Shown: piece by piece, positions 8,446-16,901 of the stretch | Layout: the number at the start of each line of letters is the position of its first letter | Position numbering within the stretch: the first letter of the stretch is position 1 | Assembly: GCA_045628725.1 (NCBI GenBank) | Contig: JAZQPT010000051.1 | Coordinates: 1 to 44,785 of the forward strand | Length of the DNA stretch: 44,785 nucleotides | Reading direction: 5' to 3' | Source of the DNA: JACQGD01 sp045628725 | GTDB taxonomy: Bacteria > Patescibacteriota > Saccharimonadia > Saccharimonadales > Saccharimonadaceae | The notes under the pieces: model-generated | The model's input: only the letters and a program-made list of their open reading frames with translations | Database searches by the model: none | Told to the model about the DNA's origin: nothing | Program-made: the position numbers and the translations under genes

Positions 8446-9243
8446 CTACGCAGTAACGTCACGGCGCCGGAACAATACAATGGTGACAATAAGAGAAACA
8501 ACGATAATAGCTGACAGAATAAATACGTCGCCAAAATCAATGCCGTTCTTGACGATGTCTACTGCTGGAAAATAATAGAATAGCGACCACTGATCAAAAT
8601 CTTTTAACCAGTCCACGCCAACGGCAAATGTCGTCAGGATAAAGCTGCCTGCAAGTGTCATAATTCCCATCAATGTCCCTACGGCGCGACTACCGGTCGC
8701 AAGCGCACCAGCAAAAGTAAGTGTCGCAAATACCGTCATAACCAGCCATGTCATCGCTATAAGCCGTAGCAGAGTACCTACTCCAATCGACTCACTAATC
8801 GTCAGCTGAGACAGCAGAACACCTACTCCTGTTCCTAGCAGCGTCAACCCTATAATAACTACCATCGCTAGCCATTTTTGAATTAATACAGATGTTCGGC
8901 TTAGTGGCAACGAGAGCGTCGTCCGAAGATAGCCCTTTTCTTCGTCTCCAACCGTCAGACTCAGCGCCAACACGACAACCATGACACCCACGATGATCTG
9001 CATACGAATATCAAACAACTGCGACGCAAGATACGTTGGAAATTGCTGCAAATTCGCTAGATCACCAACAAAGCCTTGCATCGCCGGTGGCATACTTTCG
9101 ACAAACGTATCAAGCGTACCTTCTTGCTGCATAGAAGGAAAAAACGTCACGAGTAGTGCCGCTAGTACGGTTAATCCGAGGAACCACCCAAAGACAAACC
9201 ATCTTTTACTAAGCAATGTCGTCACAAATACGGTATTCATCAT
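8446..9243 (-). CDS. ABC-2 type transporter permease
   Basis: 265 aa with six predicted membrane segments, a large extracytoplasmic loop after the first (residues 35-80), and the short cytoplasmic DEEKGYLRTTLSLPLSRTSV stretch typical of ABC-2 permeases, which couples to the ATPase. The start ATG overlaps the stop of the ATPase gene by four bases (ATGA), so the two are translationally coupled and should form one exporter. The substrate is unknown; such pairs export antibiotics, lipids or peptides. Confidence 0.88.
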   Translation of the reverse strand: MMNTVFVTTLLSKRWFVFGWFLGLTVLAALLVTFFPSMQQEGTLDTFVESMPPAMQGFVGDLANLQQFPTYLASQLFDIRMQIIVGVMVVVLALSLTVGDEEKGYLRTTLSLPLSRTSVLIQKWLAMVVIIGLTLLGTGVGVLLSQLTISESIGVGTLLRLIAMTWLVMTVFATLTFAGALATGSRAVGTLMGIMTLAGSFILTTFAVGVDWLKDFDQWSLFYYFPAVDIVKNGIDFGDVFILSAIIVVSLIVTIVLFRRRDVTA

Positions 9244-10160
9244 ACGCTTACCTTTTCCGCCTCATCGTACAGGCTTCGAAACTCTGCTTCAAGCGTATGT
9301 TTATTTATTTCAATATCAACTACGTCTTTCATACTCGTCGTCCATTTCACTAATTGTTCAGCGGCGCCATCAAAGATAAATGTCATTTCAAAATAGTTCG
9401 CCTGTTTTTCATTAACGACTACTTGCCGCGTATGAGCAGCCGGTGGATCAGCACGGCCAAGAGTGACCACGCGCACAATCTTACCTTCGGCCTTTGATAG
9501 CTGCGCCGACGATAAATCTTTTACGATTTTACCGTTCTTCATTAGGAGCATTCGACTACAGACTTCTGCAACCTCCTGCAAGTAATGTGACGACATAAAG
9601 ACAGTCGTTCCTTTAATTTGCTCTCTGCGCACTAAGTCAAGAAATACGTCCTGCATAATAGGATCGAGTCCGCTGGTTGGTTCGTCGAGTACCACTAAAT
9701 CAGGACTACTCGCAAATGCCGCAATTAGCGCAATTTTTTGCTTGTTTCCACGCGATAGAGTACCTATCTTTTTAGTAAGTTGAGGTTTGAATTCTTTTTC
9801 AAGTAGCGCTAGCTGTTTCGAGTGATCGCCTCTGTGCTGGGCAGTGACAAAATCAAGATACTGACGGCCGGTCATATGCAGCGGCAATTCCATATCCCCC
9901 GCCGCATACCCCATGCGAGTATGCGATTCATGTGCGTTTGCTGGAGTGATTGGATGATTAAAAGCACTGACAGTTCCTTTTGACGGCGACGAAAACCCAA
10001 GGAGTATATTGATAGCGGTCGTTTTGCCTGCACCATTAACCCCAACAAAACCGACAACTTCACCTGCATATATATCAAACGAGGCAGATTCTACCGCCGT
10101 AAACCGGCCAAATTTTTTTGTGACATTATTGAATGAAATAACAGATGAACGTTTCGTCAT
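9240..10160 (-). CDS. ABC transporter ATP-binding protein
   Basis: 306 aa, one nucleotide-binding domain plus about 80 residues of C-terminal extension, as in the drug/bacteriocin exporter type (CcmA-like). Visible motifs are Walker A GVNGAGKTT, the signature LSRGNKQKIAL (a common variant of LSGGQ), Walker B LVVLDEPTSGLD and the H-loop SSH. It energises the permease that follows with an ATGA overlap. TATACT (10170-10175) ends 9 bases before the ATG and no Shine-Dalgarno is present, so the mRNA is predicted to be leaderless or nearly so. Confidence 0.93.
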   Translation of the reverse strand: MTKRSSVISFNNVTKKFGRFTAVESASFDIYAGEVVGFVGVNGAGKTTAINILLGFSSPSKGTVSAFNHPITPANAHESHTRMGYAAGDMELPLHMTGRQYLDFVTAQHRGDHSKQLALLEKEFKPQLTKKIGTLSRGNKQKIALIAAFASSPDLVVLDEPTSGLDPIMQDVFLDLVRREQIKGTTVFMSSHYLQEVAEVCSRMLLMKNGKIVKDLSSAQLSKAEGKIVRVVTLGRADPPAAHTRQVVVNEKQANYFEMTFIFDGAAEQLVKWTTSMKDVVDIEINKHTLEAEFRSLYDEAEKVSV

Positions 10161-10338
10161 AGTGACATCAGTATACCATGAGCGTAATCACCTACGTAAC
10201 ACTTATTTATTGCGCCTAGGCCGATTATTTAGTATGCTTGTCCTACTATGATCTTAAATGATCCTCTATGTGCGTACGTCCGGACGAGCCATGGACCGCT
10301 AGCACTTATCTTCAATAAATATAATAATAGGAGAACCT

Positions 10339-10803
10339 ATGAACGAACGACGAGTAAACGTACGTGGTATTGCTTTTAACGATAACAAAATTCTAGCCCA
10401 AAAGTTTCGCACCTACGAAAACGGCGAAACAGACTACTGGGGCACGCCAGGTGGCGGACTTGATCCACACGAATCATTACACGACGGACTTCGCCGCGAA
10501 ATGATTGAAGAAACCGGCATAGCGCCAAAGATAGGAAAGCTGTTATTTATGCAGCAGTTTTTGTTTAATCGAGATGATGGCGTTAAAGAACAAATGGAGT
10601 TCTTTTTTCATATCGAAAACCCCGAAGATTATACGTCTGTCGACCTAGCTAGTACTACCCACGGTACACAGGAACTCACCCGTTGTGAATTCATTGACCC
10701 GACCAAAGAAAATCTGTTGCCGGAATTTTTACAGTCTATAGATATCAATAGCTACATCCAGGATGATCGCCCTGTCGCTATCATTGATTACCTGAAAGAC
10801 TAG
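10339..10803 (+). CDS. NUDIX hydrolase
   Basis: 154 aa. The NUDIX box is complete (G-x5-E-x7-RE-x2-EE-x-G), in the segment that begins GGLDPHE and ends EETGI around residues 37-59. It would bind Mg and cleave a nucleoside diphosphate linked to another group. Sanitation of damaged nucleotides or turnover of a nucleotide sugar are both possible; the substrate is not readable. AGGAG lies 5 bases before the ATG and TATAAT (10320-10325) just upstream. It stands alone, divergent from the ABC pair, and its stop abuts the end of the convergent ASCH-methyltransferase gene by one base. Confidence 0.9.
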   Translation: MNERRVNVRGIAFNDNKILAQKFRTYENGETDYWGTPGGGLDPHESLHDGLRREMIEETGIAPKIGKLLFMQQFLFNRDDGVKEQMEFFFHIENPEDYTSVDLASTTHGTQELTRCEFIDPTKENLLPEFLQSIDINSYIQDDRPVAIIDYLKD

Positions 10804-10804
10804 T

Positions 10805-11707
10805 CTATTTCAAACGTAATTCGAGCATTAAACCAACAGGTAACTCCTGTTGGTTTTCTATTATAAAGAATGGCTCTATTTCTTCTAGTAATTGTGCCCT
10901 ATCGACGCAAATACCTGGCTTGCCAGATATAATCCGATCCAGCGTCGGTGTCATCAAGATAAATCGACCGCTATTATCAAGACATTCCTTTACGCGGCGC
11001 AAAAAATCACGTTTGTCGTCAACAAATTTGTACACCAGTTTGCACATTATAAGATCAAATACTTCGCCCTCTACGACATCTATTTCACCGACACGATAGT
11101 CAATCTCGTTATCTAAACGAACCGCCTTTGCAATTGCAATTTGCGCAGGATCAATCCCTGTGACAATAAATCCGTTATCCTTCAGTTGCCGAGTTAAGCG
11201 TCCCGTTCCACAACCGATATCTAGAGCCTTGCGATTGGGTTTTTCGTCGATACGCCCTGCAAAATATGTCACCATACTGTCTTTTATCTGACCGTAATCG
11301 ATGCCCTCACTGTACCAATCATCCCATTTTGTATGCGGCACGACGGCAATTTGTATCGCTAGTACGCCGTAGCGTTCTTGGTCATCAAGCGAATAGTATT
11401 TGTCATATTCTGCAGCCGCTTCCCTAGCCGATGCAGCACTGGGGATAACCTGTGCATATCCCTCTGCTTGTACCATATCTATCATCGATTTGTAGTGACG
11501 AATCGCTGTGATTTCAACCAACGCTTGACGAGGCTCTCCGTCCTGAAGCGCTCCAGATTCGTCCCGATAGTCGCGGCGCAACCAGATTTTATCACCCGGT
11601 ACATAATCGGAAAATTTACCTTTATTTAGTCGACCCTCAATAGTCTTGCGCCCGGCAATAATATCATCAAGCAAGCCTGATTCTCGTCCGGACTCCCATG
11701 TGTTCAT
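10805..11707 (-). CDS. ASCH domain fused to a class I SAM-dependent methyltransferase
   Basis: 300 aa in two domains. Residues 1-125 are an ASCH domain: GRKTIEGRLNKGKF, then a PGDKIWLR strand, and YYSLDDQERYGVLAIQI at its end. ASCH domains belong to the PUA-like fold and bind RNA or modified bases; the YqfB type hydrolyses N4-acetylcytidine. Residues 130-300 are a Rossmann methyltransferase with ALDIGCGTGRLTRQL (SAM-binding motif I), a GIDPAQIAIAKA motif II strand and a LIMCKLVYKFV motif IV. The fusion hints at methylation of an RNA or nucleoside recognised by the ASCH part; that is inference. TATACT (11715-11720) ends 7 bases before the ATG, so it is predicted leaderless. Confidence 0.85.
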   Translation of the reverse strand: MNTWESGRESGLLDDIIAGRKTIEGRLNKGKFSDYVPGDKIWLRRDYRDESGALQDGEPRQALVEITAIRHYKSMIDMVQAEGYAQVIPSAASAREAAAEYDKYYSLDDQERYGVLAIQIAVVPHTKWDDWYSEGIDYGQIKDSMVTYFAGRIDEKPNRKALDIGCGTGRLTRQLKDNGFIVTGIDPAQIAIAKAVRLDNEIDYRVGEIDVVEGEVFDLIMCKLVYKFVDDKRDFLRRVKECLDNSGRFILMTPTLDRIISGKPGICVDRAQLLEEIEPFFIIENQQELPVGLMLELRLK

Positions 11708-11721
11708 AGTTAGTAGTATAA

Positions 11722-11751
11722 CAAAAAAAAGAACCCCGCTATTTGCGGAGT
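11722..11751 (-). terminator. rpsO terminator overlapping the stop codon
   Basis: Stem ACTCCGC/GCGGGGT (one G-T pair), loop AAATA, then TTCTTTTTTTT on the minus strand. The 5' arm and loop are the last codons and TAG of rpsO, so the hairpin forms inside the coding end. Confidence 0.75.
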
Positions 11752-12005
11752 CCTAGTTTTGCGACAGTTGCTTTGTACTGTTCAAAGTCTTTACGCTCGA
11801 GATATTTCAAAAGGCGCTTTCGTTTGCCTACCATCTGAATCAAGCCGCGACGAGCCATGTTGTCGTGCTTGTTAGACTGTAGGTGTAAAGTCACCTCTTT
11901 GATACGAGCAGTCAAGATAGATGCTTGAGCTTGTGGGCTCCCAACATCGGTCTTTGAAACCTGAGTCAAAGCAATTGCCTGTGTTTTGTTCTCTTTAGTA
12001 ATCAT
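11739..12005 (-). CDS. rpsO: 30S ribosomal protein S15
   Basis: 88 aa, the standard length. It binds the central domain of 16S rRNA early in assembly of the small subunit. The family signature is clear: TGSPQAQ-like VGSPQAQASILTARI, LTLHLQ-like EVTLHLQSNKHDNMARRGLIQMVGKR and the C-terminal RLLKYLERKD. TACTAT (12013-12018) ends 7 bases before the ATG with no Shine-Dalgarno, a predicted leaderless start that is unusual for a ribosomal protein gene. It is separate from pnp, its common partner elsewhere. Confidence 0.97.
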   Translation of the reverse strand: MITKENKTQAIALTQVSKTDVGSPQAQASILTARIKEVTLHLQSNKHDNMARRGLIQMVGKRKRLLKYLERKDFEQYKATVAKLGLRK

Positions 12006-12066
12006 CTGGTATATAGTAGCAGATTTTCATAAAGGTTGCAAGATGTAGGAAATTACGCATAAATAA

Positions 12067-12087
12067 AAAACACCACTCAGGTGTTTT
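12067..12087. terminator. Intrinsic terminator after the HhH-like gene
   Basis: Stem AAAACACC/GGTGTTTT around ACTCA with a T-rich tail on the minus strand, about 60 bases past the stop of the 12150-12560 gene. Confidence 0.7.
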
Positions 12088-12097
12088 GTGTTGTCCG

Positions 12098-12138
12098 CTG
12101 ACGAGACGAGTGCTATAAAAGCCACTACGCCTCGTCAG
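12098..12138. repeat. Nested inverted repeat
   Basis: CTGACGAG (12098-12105) and CTCGTCAG (12131-12138) are perfect 8-bp arms around a 25-base loop that itself holds AGTG (12109-12112) and CACT (12123-12126) and a TATAAA. It lies between the stop of the HhH-like gene and its terminator, so it would form a 3' UTR stem in that mRNA. Confidence 0.5.
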
Positions 12139-12149
12139 ACGGATATTCT

Positions 12150-12560
12150 CTACGCGAGAGTCAGATCGATCTCACGTAGAGCGATCGTGATGTAGAGCGT
12201 TTGCTCGACCTTCAGGCCGAATTGATGCAGATCATACCGCGTAACACTGGCCAGTTGCCCGATCCTAGTGATTTTTTTGCGACGAAGCGTCGCAATCATC
12301 TCATCGTAGGGCTGGTTAAGGCAGTTATACTCGACACCGGTGACGCTTGCGAGCTTTTCAATCGAGTTGTTTCGAACACCTTGACGTCCAGCATTCTCGG
12401 CTCGCTCGTCCACGACGTCATCAGCGACGATCTGGAGCAGTGCCTCCGCGACCTGACTTGAAAGACCTCGTCGATTAATCCGGTCGAGATCGTTATCTGA
12501 CACGCCGTTGGCAGCCAAAGCACCTAGAAATGCGCCGCCAAGTCCAAATTTACTGGACAT
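12150..12560 (-). CDS. Small protein with a helix-hairpin-helix / RNAP alpha-CTD-like C-terminus
   Basis: 136 aa. The last 45 residues, running from KKITRIGQLASVTRYDLHQF to the end, follow the pattern of the helix-hairpin-helix in the RNA polymerase alpha C-terminal domain (hydrophobic-x-T-h-x-x-L followed by a loop and a second helix). A second, weaker copy may lie at residues 60-90 (SIEKLASVTGVEYNCL). The N-terminus is Gly/Ala-rich with no clear signal peptide. A DNA- or RNA-binding role is possible, but this is pattern similarity only. A full promoter (12597-12625) and GAGGAAG before the ATG make it a leadered, separately transcribed gene. Confidence 0.7.
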   Translation of the reverse strand: MSSKFGLGGAFLGALAANGVSDNDLDRINRRGLSSQVAEALLQIVADDVVDERAENAGRQGVRNNSIEKLASVTGVEYNCLNQPYDEMIATLRRKKITRIGQLASVTRYDLHQFGLKVEQTLYITIALREIDLTLA

Positions 12561-12596
12561 ATCTTCCTCTCGTTATAATGTACAAGAACAAATACT

Positions 12597-12625
12597 ATAG
12601 TAGCATAAGTATAACAAAAAGTCAA
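12597..12625 (-). promoter_or_regulatory. Promoter of the HhH-like gene
   Basis: TTGACT (12620-12625), 17-base spacer ending in TATGC, TACTAT (12597-12602) on the minus strand. It is very similar to the promoter at 3484-3512, including the extended TGC before the -10. Confidence 0.65.
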
Positions 12626-12641
12626 TAGTTAAAAGAGGTAA

Positions 12642-13355
12642 CTACCAAGAGATAGTCATGGCGTACGACAAGGTCTTGTGCGGCTGCAAAAGCTCTTGAT
12701 CAGAAGGTTCCTGCAAGAAAGTATACCCGCCCACTGTCGGTTCGCAGCATACATAGTCACCTAGTTGATCAGTCCAGAAAGCCCACTTCGGGAGGTTATC
12801 GGAAGTGATTGTGATTAATCGACGCCGTAATTCTAACTTCATCGTATTTTTATCTTCAAAAAACTCAGTACCAGCAAGATCCTGTGTGTCATGCGCTAGG
12901 CCGTTGAGTGTCACCCGCCCCTCATCTGGGTTAAGTGCAAAATATGGATGAAATCCTGGCGCCACGCGCAGTGGTGCGTCACCCTGATTGACCAGCTCTA
13001 GCTCTACGGTTATCGATGATTCATTTAGAATGTATGTAAGCGTCGAATGAAGTGCTTCGTAGCCGTCTTTTCCATTTGCCAATGTCAGTACGGCTGCCGA
13101 TTGCTGCTGCTGGCTGATAGTCCACGGCATCTGCCGCGCAAACCCATGCTGCAACATACCGCTGTCACCACCAGCGCCAAAATTTGGCAAACATACGTGA
13201 CAACCGCCACGAATCTTTGTCTCACCTGCTGCATCCTTCAAACTTCGCTTTGGGTAAAGAACATCCCCAAGATCATCAGATACATTCGTCAGCCATGCAC
13301 CTAGTGGATCGATAAGCGCTTTTGTCGTGCCGTTCCATAATTCAATAGTGTCCAT
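12642..13355 (-). CDS. Aldose / hexose-phosphate mutarotase (YeaD-like)
   Basis: 237 aa with the galactose mutarotase-like beta-sandwich. GGCHVCLPNFGAGGDSGMLQ is followed directly by HGFARQMPW, and later come FHPYF and CCEPTVGGY. These match the pattern of glucose-6-phosphate 1-epimerases, where the two His and the Glu/Asp act in ring opening. It would interconvert alpha and beta anomers of a sugar or sugar phosphate, which fits with zwf in the same window. The longest frame begins with a TTG at 13391. I use the ATG at 13355, because TTGTCC-17-TACCAT (ending 7 bases before this ATG) forms a promoter there. The gene follows truB by 43 bases. Confidence 0.82.
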   Translation of the reverse strand: MDTIELWNGTTKALIDPLGAWLTNVSDDLGDVLYPKRSLKDAAGETKIRGGCHVCLPNFGAGGDSGMLQHGFARQMPWTISQQQQSAAVLTLANGKDGYEALHSTLTYILNESSITVELELVNQGDAPLRVAPGFHPYFALNPDEGRVTLNGLAHDTQDLAGTEFFEDKNTMKLELRRRLITITSDNLPKWAFWTDQLGDYVCCEPTVGGYTFLQEPSDQELLQPHKTLSYAMTISW

Positions 13356-13398
13356 ATCGCTTATGGTAGCATGCCCGAAATTGTCGGACAAGCAGGCA

Positions 13399-14058
13399 CT
13401 AAGACGTTACGCCAAAATCAGTCAGTGTCTGGGCGTCATCAATACTCCACTTATTAATAGAAGTACGACGCAGCTGTGTACAATATGCCCCCGTGCCTAA
13501 CGCCTCGCCCATATCAACCGCCAAACTGCGGATATAAGTACCACTACTGACATGTGTGCGGATTTTTACATTCGGGTAATCGTAATCCACTAGTTCTAAA
13601 CTATGGATCGTAATCGTCCGTTCGGGAATCTCTACCTCTTCGCCGTTCCGCGCCAGTTTGTATGCGCGCTGCCCGTTTATCTTCAGCGCACTAAAGATTG
13701 GTGGACGCTGTTTGATTTCGCCGGTGAACTGCCCCATTAATTTCTCGACTTCCGTACGCTCCGGTACTCGCGCCGAAACCTCCGTCAGCTCGCCTTCTGG
13801 ATCGCCCGTTGTACTAATCTGTCCAAGCGAAAATGTCGCCTCATATATTTTGTCGAGCTTGGTATAATGGCCGGCATTTTTGCACTCTTTACCGATTACC
13901 AAGATCATCAAGCCTGTCGCAAATGGATCAAGAGTGCCCGTATGCCCTACTTTTACTTTTTTGTTCGCTTTTTGCGTCAATACACGGCGCACACGTGCCA
14001 CCACACCGAAACTTGTCATATCGGCCGGTTTGTCTATCAATATAATTCCGTCAGTCAT
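13399..14058 (-). CDS. truB: tRNA pseudouridine(55) synthase
   Basis: Isomerises U55 of the T-loop in tRNAs. At 219 aa it keeps the catalytic domain (IDKPADMTSFGVV at the start; KVGHTGTLDPFATGLM with the catalytic Asp around residue 43; RTHVSSGTYIRSLA near the end) but lacks the C-terminal PUA domain of the 314-aa Escherichia coli enzyme. Short TruB proteins are common in reduced genomes. TATACT (14066-14071) ends 7 bases before the ATG, so it is predicted leaderless. It is divergent from the PIG-L gene; the two -10 boxes are 65 bases apart. Confidence 0.95.
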   Translation of the reverse strand: MTDGIILIDKPADMTSFGVVARVRRVLTQKANKKVKVGHTGTLDPFATGLMILVIGKECKNAGHYTKLDKIYEATFSLGQISTTGDPEGELTEVSARVPERTEVEKLMGQFTGEIKQRPPIFSALKINGQRAYKLARNGEEVEIPERTITIHSLELVDYDYPNVKIRTHVSSGTYIRSLAVDMGEALGTGAYCTQLRRTSINKWSIDDAQTLTDFGVTS

Positions 14059-14148
14059 TTATACAAGTATAGACCAGTCAATCAAATTAGCGCATATTAA
14101 TTGATCGCTATAGCGTAAGCGAGCGTTGTACAGTGCTATACTAGACCT

Positions 14149-14832
14149 ATGAAAAAAATTCTCATTGGCATCTTTGCGCATCCGGACGACGAGGCATTTG
14201 GCCCAAGCGGCACGCTTATCATGGAAGCGCAGTTCGGCACAGAGATACATCTTATTTCTCTAACTGCAGGCGAAGCAGGTATGAATCCGGATAACGTCGA
14301 TAATCTTGCTGAAGTACGGTTGCAGGAATGGCATAAAGCCGGAGCACTGATCGGCGCCAGCGAAATGTACCACCTTGGATACACAGACGGCAAGCTCAAC
14401 AACCTTGATCATGTCATGATTACAGATGAGATTATACGAATTACTGAAGAGGCCATCGATGGGCATGATGATGTAGAGGTAGAGTTCATGAGTATGGACC
14501 TTAATGGAATCACCGGTCATATTGACCATATTGTGGCAGCCCGTAGCGCCTGCTTAGCGTTTTACCGCTTAAAAGCAAAGGGTGCGCCTATGTCGCGCAT
14601 TCGCCTCGTCTGCCTGCCTAGAGCAGGCGGCGACCAGATCAACACCGACTTTGTATTTATGGAAACGGGACGTGCTGCAAACGAAATAACCGAATCTATC
14701 GATGCCCGCGAACACATCGAAGAAATCTATGAAATTATGCGTTGCCACAATACCCAGCGTAGCGATGGAGAGTCGCATATAGCACGACACGGAAGCGGCG
14801 TCGCGCTGAACCATTTTATTGTTTTGACATAA
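14149..14832 (+). CDS. PIG-L family deacetylase (LmbE-like)
   Basis: 227 aa. The zinc-binding AHPDDEAF motif sits at residues 10-17 and the second His pair is in TGHIDHIVAAR around residue 122. Members remove an acetyl group from N-acetylglucosamine derivatives (GlcNAc-PI, mycothiol or bacillithiol precursors, chitobiose). The substrate here is unknown. TATACT (14137-14142) ends 6 bases before the ATG with no Shine-Dalgarno, so it is predicted leaderless. It is a single-gene unit closed by a strong terminator just after the stop. Confidence 0.9.
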   Translation: MKKILIGIFAHPDDEAFGPSGTLIMEAQFGTEIHLISLTAGEAGMNPDNVDNLAEVRLQEWHKAGALIGASEMYHLGYTDGKLNNLDHVMITDEIIRITEEAIDGHDDVEVEFMSMDLNGITGHIDHIVAARSACLAFYRLKAKGAPMSRIRLVCLPRAGGDQINTDFVFMETGRAANEITESIDAREHIEEIYEIMRCHNTQRSDGESHIARHGSGVALNHFIVLT

Positions 14833-14833
14833 T

Positions 14834-14860
14834 AAAATCCCCGGTCATGCCGGGGATTTT
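14834..14860. terminator. Bidirectional terminator between PIG-L and the DHH-like gene
   Basis: Perfect 11-bp stem AAAATCCCCGG/CCGGGGATTTT around TCATG, with T-rich sequence on both strands. It serves both convergent genes. Confidence 0.9.
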
Positions 14861-14865
14861 GCTTA

Positions 14866-16743
14866 TTACATACCTGGGATTTGGAACTGGCCAGGCTTTG
14901 GTGGCGTCGGAGGTGCTTGAGGAGTATCTGGCGCAGGCGCCGGACCGTTTCCAAAAATATCACCAAGTTGATCACCAGGAACCGTACTGTTTGACTGCGA
15001 ATCATTTGCTGTCATTGGCTGGTCAAAGACAGGTGGCGGTGGCGGCGGAGGCAGCGGCGGAAGATTTGAGCCAGAAAAATCAGGCAGTGGCGGAAGTGGC
15101 GGCATATCCGTCGGAGGCAATGGTGGCATTGCAACTGCTTTTTCGAGCTGATCAAGCGTCGTTACTAGTGGTGCTGGCTGTTCTTCTACAGCGATATTTT
15201 CTACGGTCGCAGCTTCGTAGATTGGCTGCTCATCGGTTATCGTAGGTGCAGGTATCTCTTTGCTTTCACGTAGATCAGGCATCGGAGCAAGCGGTGTCGC
15301 AAACGGATCGATATATTGACTGTTATCCTCTTTGCTAGCGCCGTTAACGGTATTTACAGCAGCGTCAAACGGCGAAGGGCCATCTGGTGAGATGTACGTA
15401 TTACCTGGACGAGATTCTATCGCTCCAGATACTGCAGGTTGTGGAGCCTCTGGTGTGACAGGCGCTGGAACATCGAGTGTTTCAAACCCAGGCATACCGT
15501 CGCTCGTAGAAGGCACGGCAAGATCAGGTTCCGAAACCGGCGCAGGCATAGCTTGCCCCTCAAGTGATTCATTTAATTCTTTCTCTAGATCTGCCGGTGA
15601 TGAGACGGGCTCAACCGGTACAGCCACTTCGGCAAGCTGCTCTGCTAGTTTTTGCTCAACATCAACAACAGGTTCAGCCTGCGCTACTGCCGCTTGAACT
15701 GCTGCCTCTTCTTGGACGGGAGAATGTGCTATTTCTGCATCAACAGAGACTTCCTCATTATTTGCGAAGTCTGGTTCGACAACAGGCAGTGGTTGATTAT
15801 TAGCAACGGGACTGTTATCTTGCTGCTTCTCTTCACGGTTAATTGTTAAAGAATTATCATCTCGTTTGGGTTTTTTGTTCTTTTTTTGCTGGTTTGCACC
15901 CTGTCGTGACTGATTATTAGAGTCACCGTTATTGCCATTGCCGTTTTTGTCTTTTGACTTGTCAGCGGCATTTGGACCGATATCGTGTGCTTCTTGTAGT
16001 TTGGCGGCAATAAGCTGCTGATTAGCGCCAGCAGCCATTAACTGCGCAGCCATTGTCATGACACGCGAGCTAGTATGATCATTACTAAATCGGTCTGTAG
16101 CAGAAACAATACCCGTCAGGAACGCTGATGCAACCTGATCATCTAATAGCGATCTGTCATATTTTAGTGCTTCACTAAGTGATACGAGCATTTCGCACAA
16201 ACTACTTGCTGCTGCGTCGCGCCAGTCGATACTTCCCATTTTACTTGGGTCTGCCCCGACAGATATCGTCGCAACGGTAGCATCATGCAAGATTCGGCCA
16301 TGTGCAGACAGCGCTTTATCTAGGTGATTTTGATCTTTTACTCCAAGAGCTAGGACCATCTCGACATTGTAGTCACCTTGACTAAACTCAAGATCTTTTT
16401 GGCTGAGTGTTGTGCGGTAGGGAGTGATAAAAATCTTTACGACGTCGCCATCTACTTTATATCGCAGATGATCGGCTTTTTCTTTGTCGAGCGCAATTAT
16501 AAAATCACGAAGGCTATCAACAGACCCTTCAAATGTTTTTTGTGGGTCAAGAAAAGTGATTGCTGGTGGAATTGATCCACTAAAGATAGAGGTAGCCCGC
16601 TTATCTATTTTGTTGAGCAGTAGTGTCAGCCCTAGCGCTGCCGACAGTTCATCGACGCTTGGACTGTCACTCACCGTCACCAATATATTCGTATTGGTTT
16701 TGATTGCTTCGACTATTTGCTGCTTTGCGCTGCCTTCGTTCAT
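14866..16743 (-). CDS. Degenerate DHH-phosphoesterase-like protein with a proline-rich tail
   Basis: 625 aa from the ATG at 16743, which has TAGGAAAAAA before it. A longer GTG start at 16785 overlaps the promoter. Residues 1-270 follow the DHH/NrnA fold pattern: an ILVTVSDSPSVDELSAALGL opening where active enzymes have HxxPDxDAxGS, then FLDP and DFIIALD, and a CEMLVSLSEAL region. The metal-binding His/Asp residues are replaced, so I expect no phosphodiesterase activity. Residues 290-625 are low complexity: Asn/Lys/Gln-rich, then long Ala/Glu/Pro/Val stretches, ending in PPLPP repeats and PGQFQIPGM. It may be a scaffold or sensor; the role is unknown. It is divergent from rpsT. Confidence 0.7.
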   Translation of the reverse strand: MNEGSAKQQIVEAIKTNTNILVTVSDSPSVDELSAALGLTLLLNKIDKRATSIFSGSIPPAITFLDPQKTFEGSVDSLRDFIIALDKEKADHLRYKVDGDVVKIFITPYRTTLSQKDLEFSQGDYNVEMVLALGVKDQNHLDKALSAHGRILHDATVATISVGADPSKMGSIDWRDAAASSLCEMLVSLSEALKYDRSLLDDQVASAFLTGIVSATDRFSNDHTSSRVMTMAAQLMAAGANQQLIAAKLQEAHDIGPNAADKSKDKNGNGNNGDSNNQSRQGANQQKKNKKPKRDDNSLTINREEKQQDNSPVANNQPLPVVEPDFANNEEVSVDAEIAHSPVQEEAAVQAAVAQAEPVVDVEQKLAEQLAEVAVPVEPVSSPADLEKELNESLEGQAMPAPVSEPDLAVPSTSDGMPGFETLDVPAPVTPEAPQPAVSGAIESRPGNTYISPDGPSPFDAAVNTVNGASKEDNSQYIDPFATPLAPMPDLRESKEIPAPTITDEQPIYEAATVENIAVEEQPAPLVTTLDQLEKAVAMPPLPPTDMPPLPPLPDFSGSNLPPLPPPPPPPVFDQPMTANDSQSNSTVPGDQLGDIFGNGPAPAPDTPQAPPTPPKPGQFQIPGM

Positions 16744-16829
16744 TTTTTTCCTACTTTTTTTGTTTTGTCTAGATTTTGCCCTCACTATACCATAAGCATA
16801 GTATAGGCGTCAACTAAAATTCGATGCTC

Positions 16830-16858
16830 TTTACATTTACCCCGATATCCGCTATAAT
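16830..16858 (+). promoter_or_regulatory. rpsT promoter and short leader
   Basis: TTTACA (16830-16835), 17-base spacer, TATAAT (16853-16858). The leader of about 37 bases holds a small TTGAT-TGT-ATCAA hairpin. Its GAGG Shine-Dalgarno is flanked by a weak inverted repeat that could hide it. Confidence 0.65.
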
Positions 16859-16901
16859 CTCAACTTGATTGTATCAATAACTTAACGAGGTAATTAACTC
16901 C

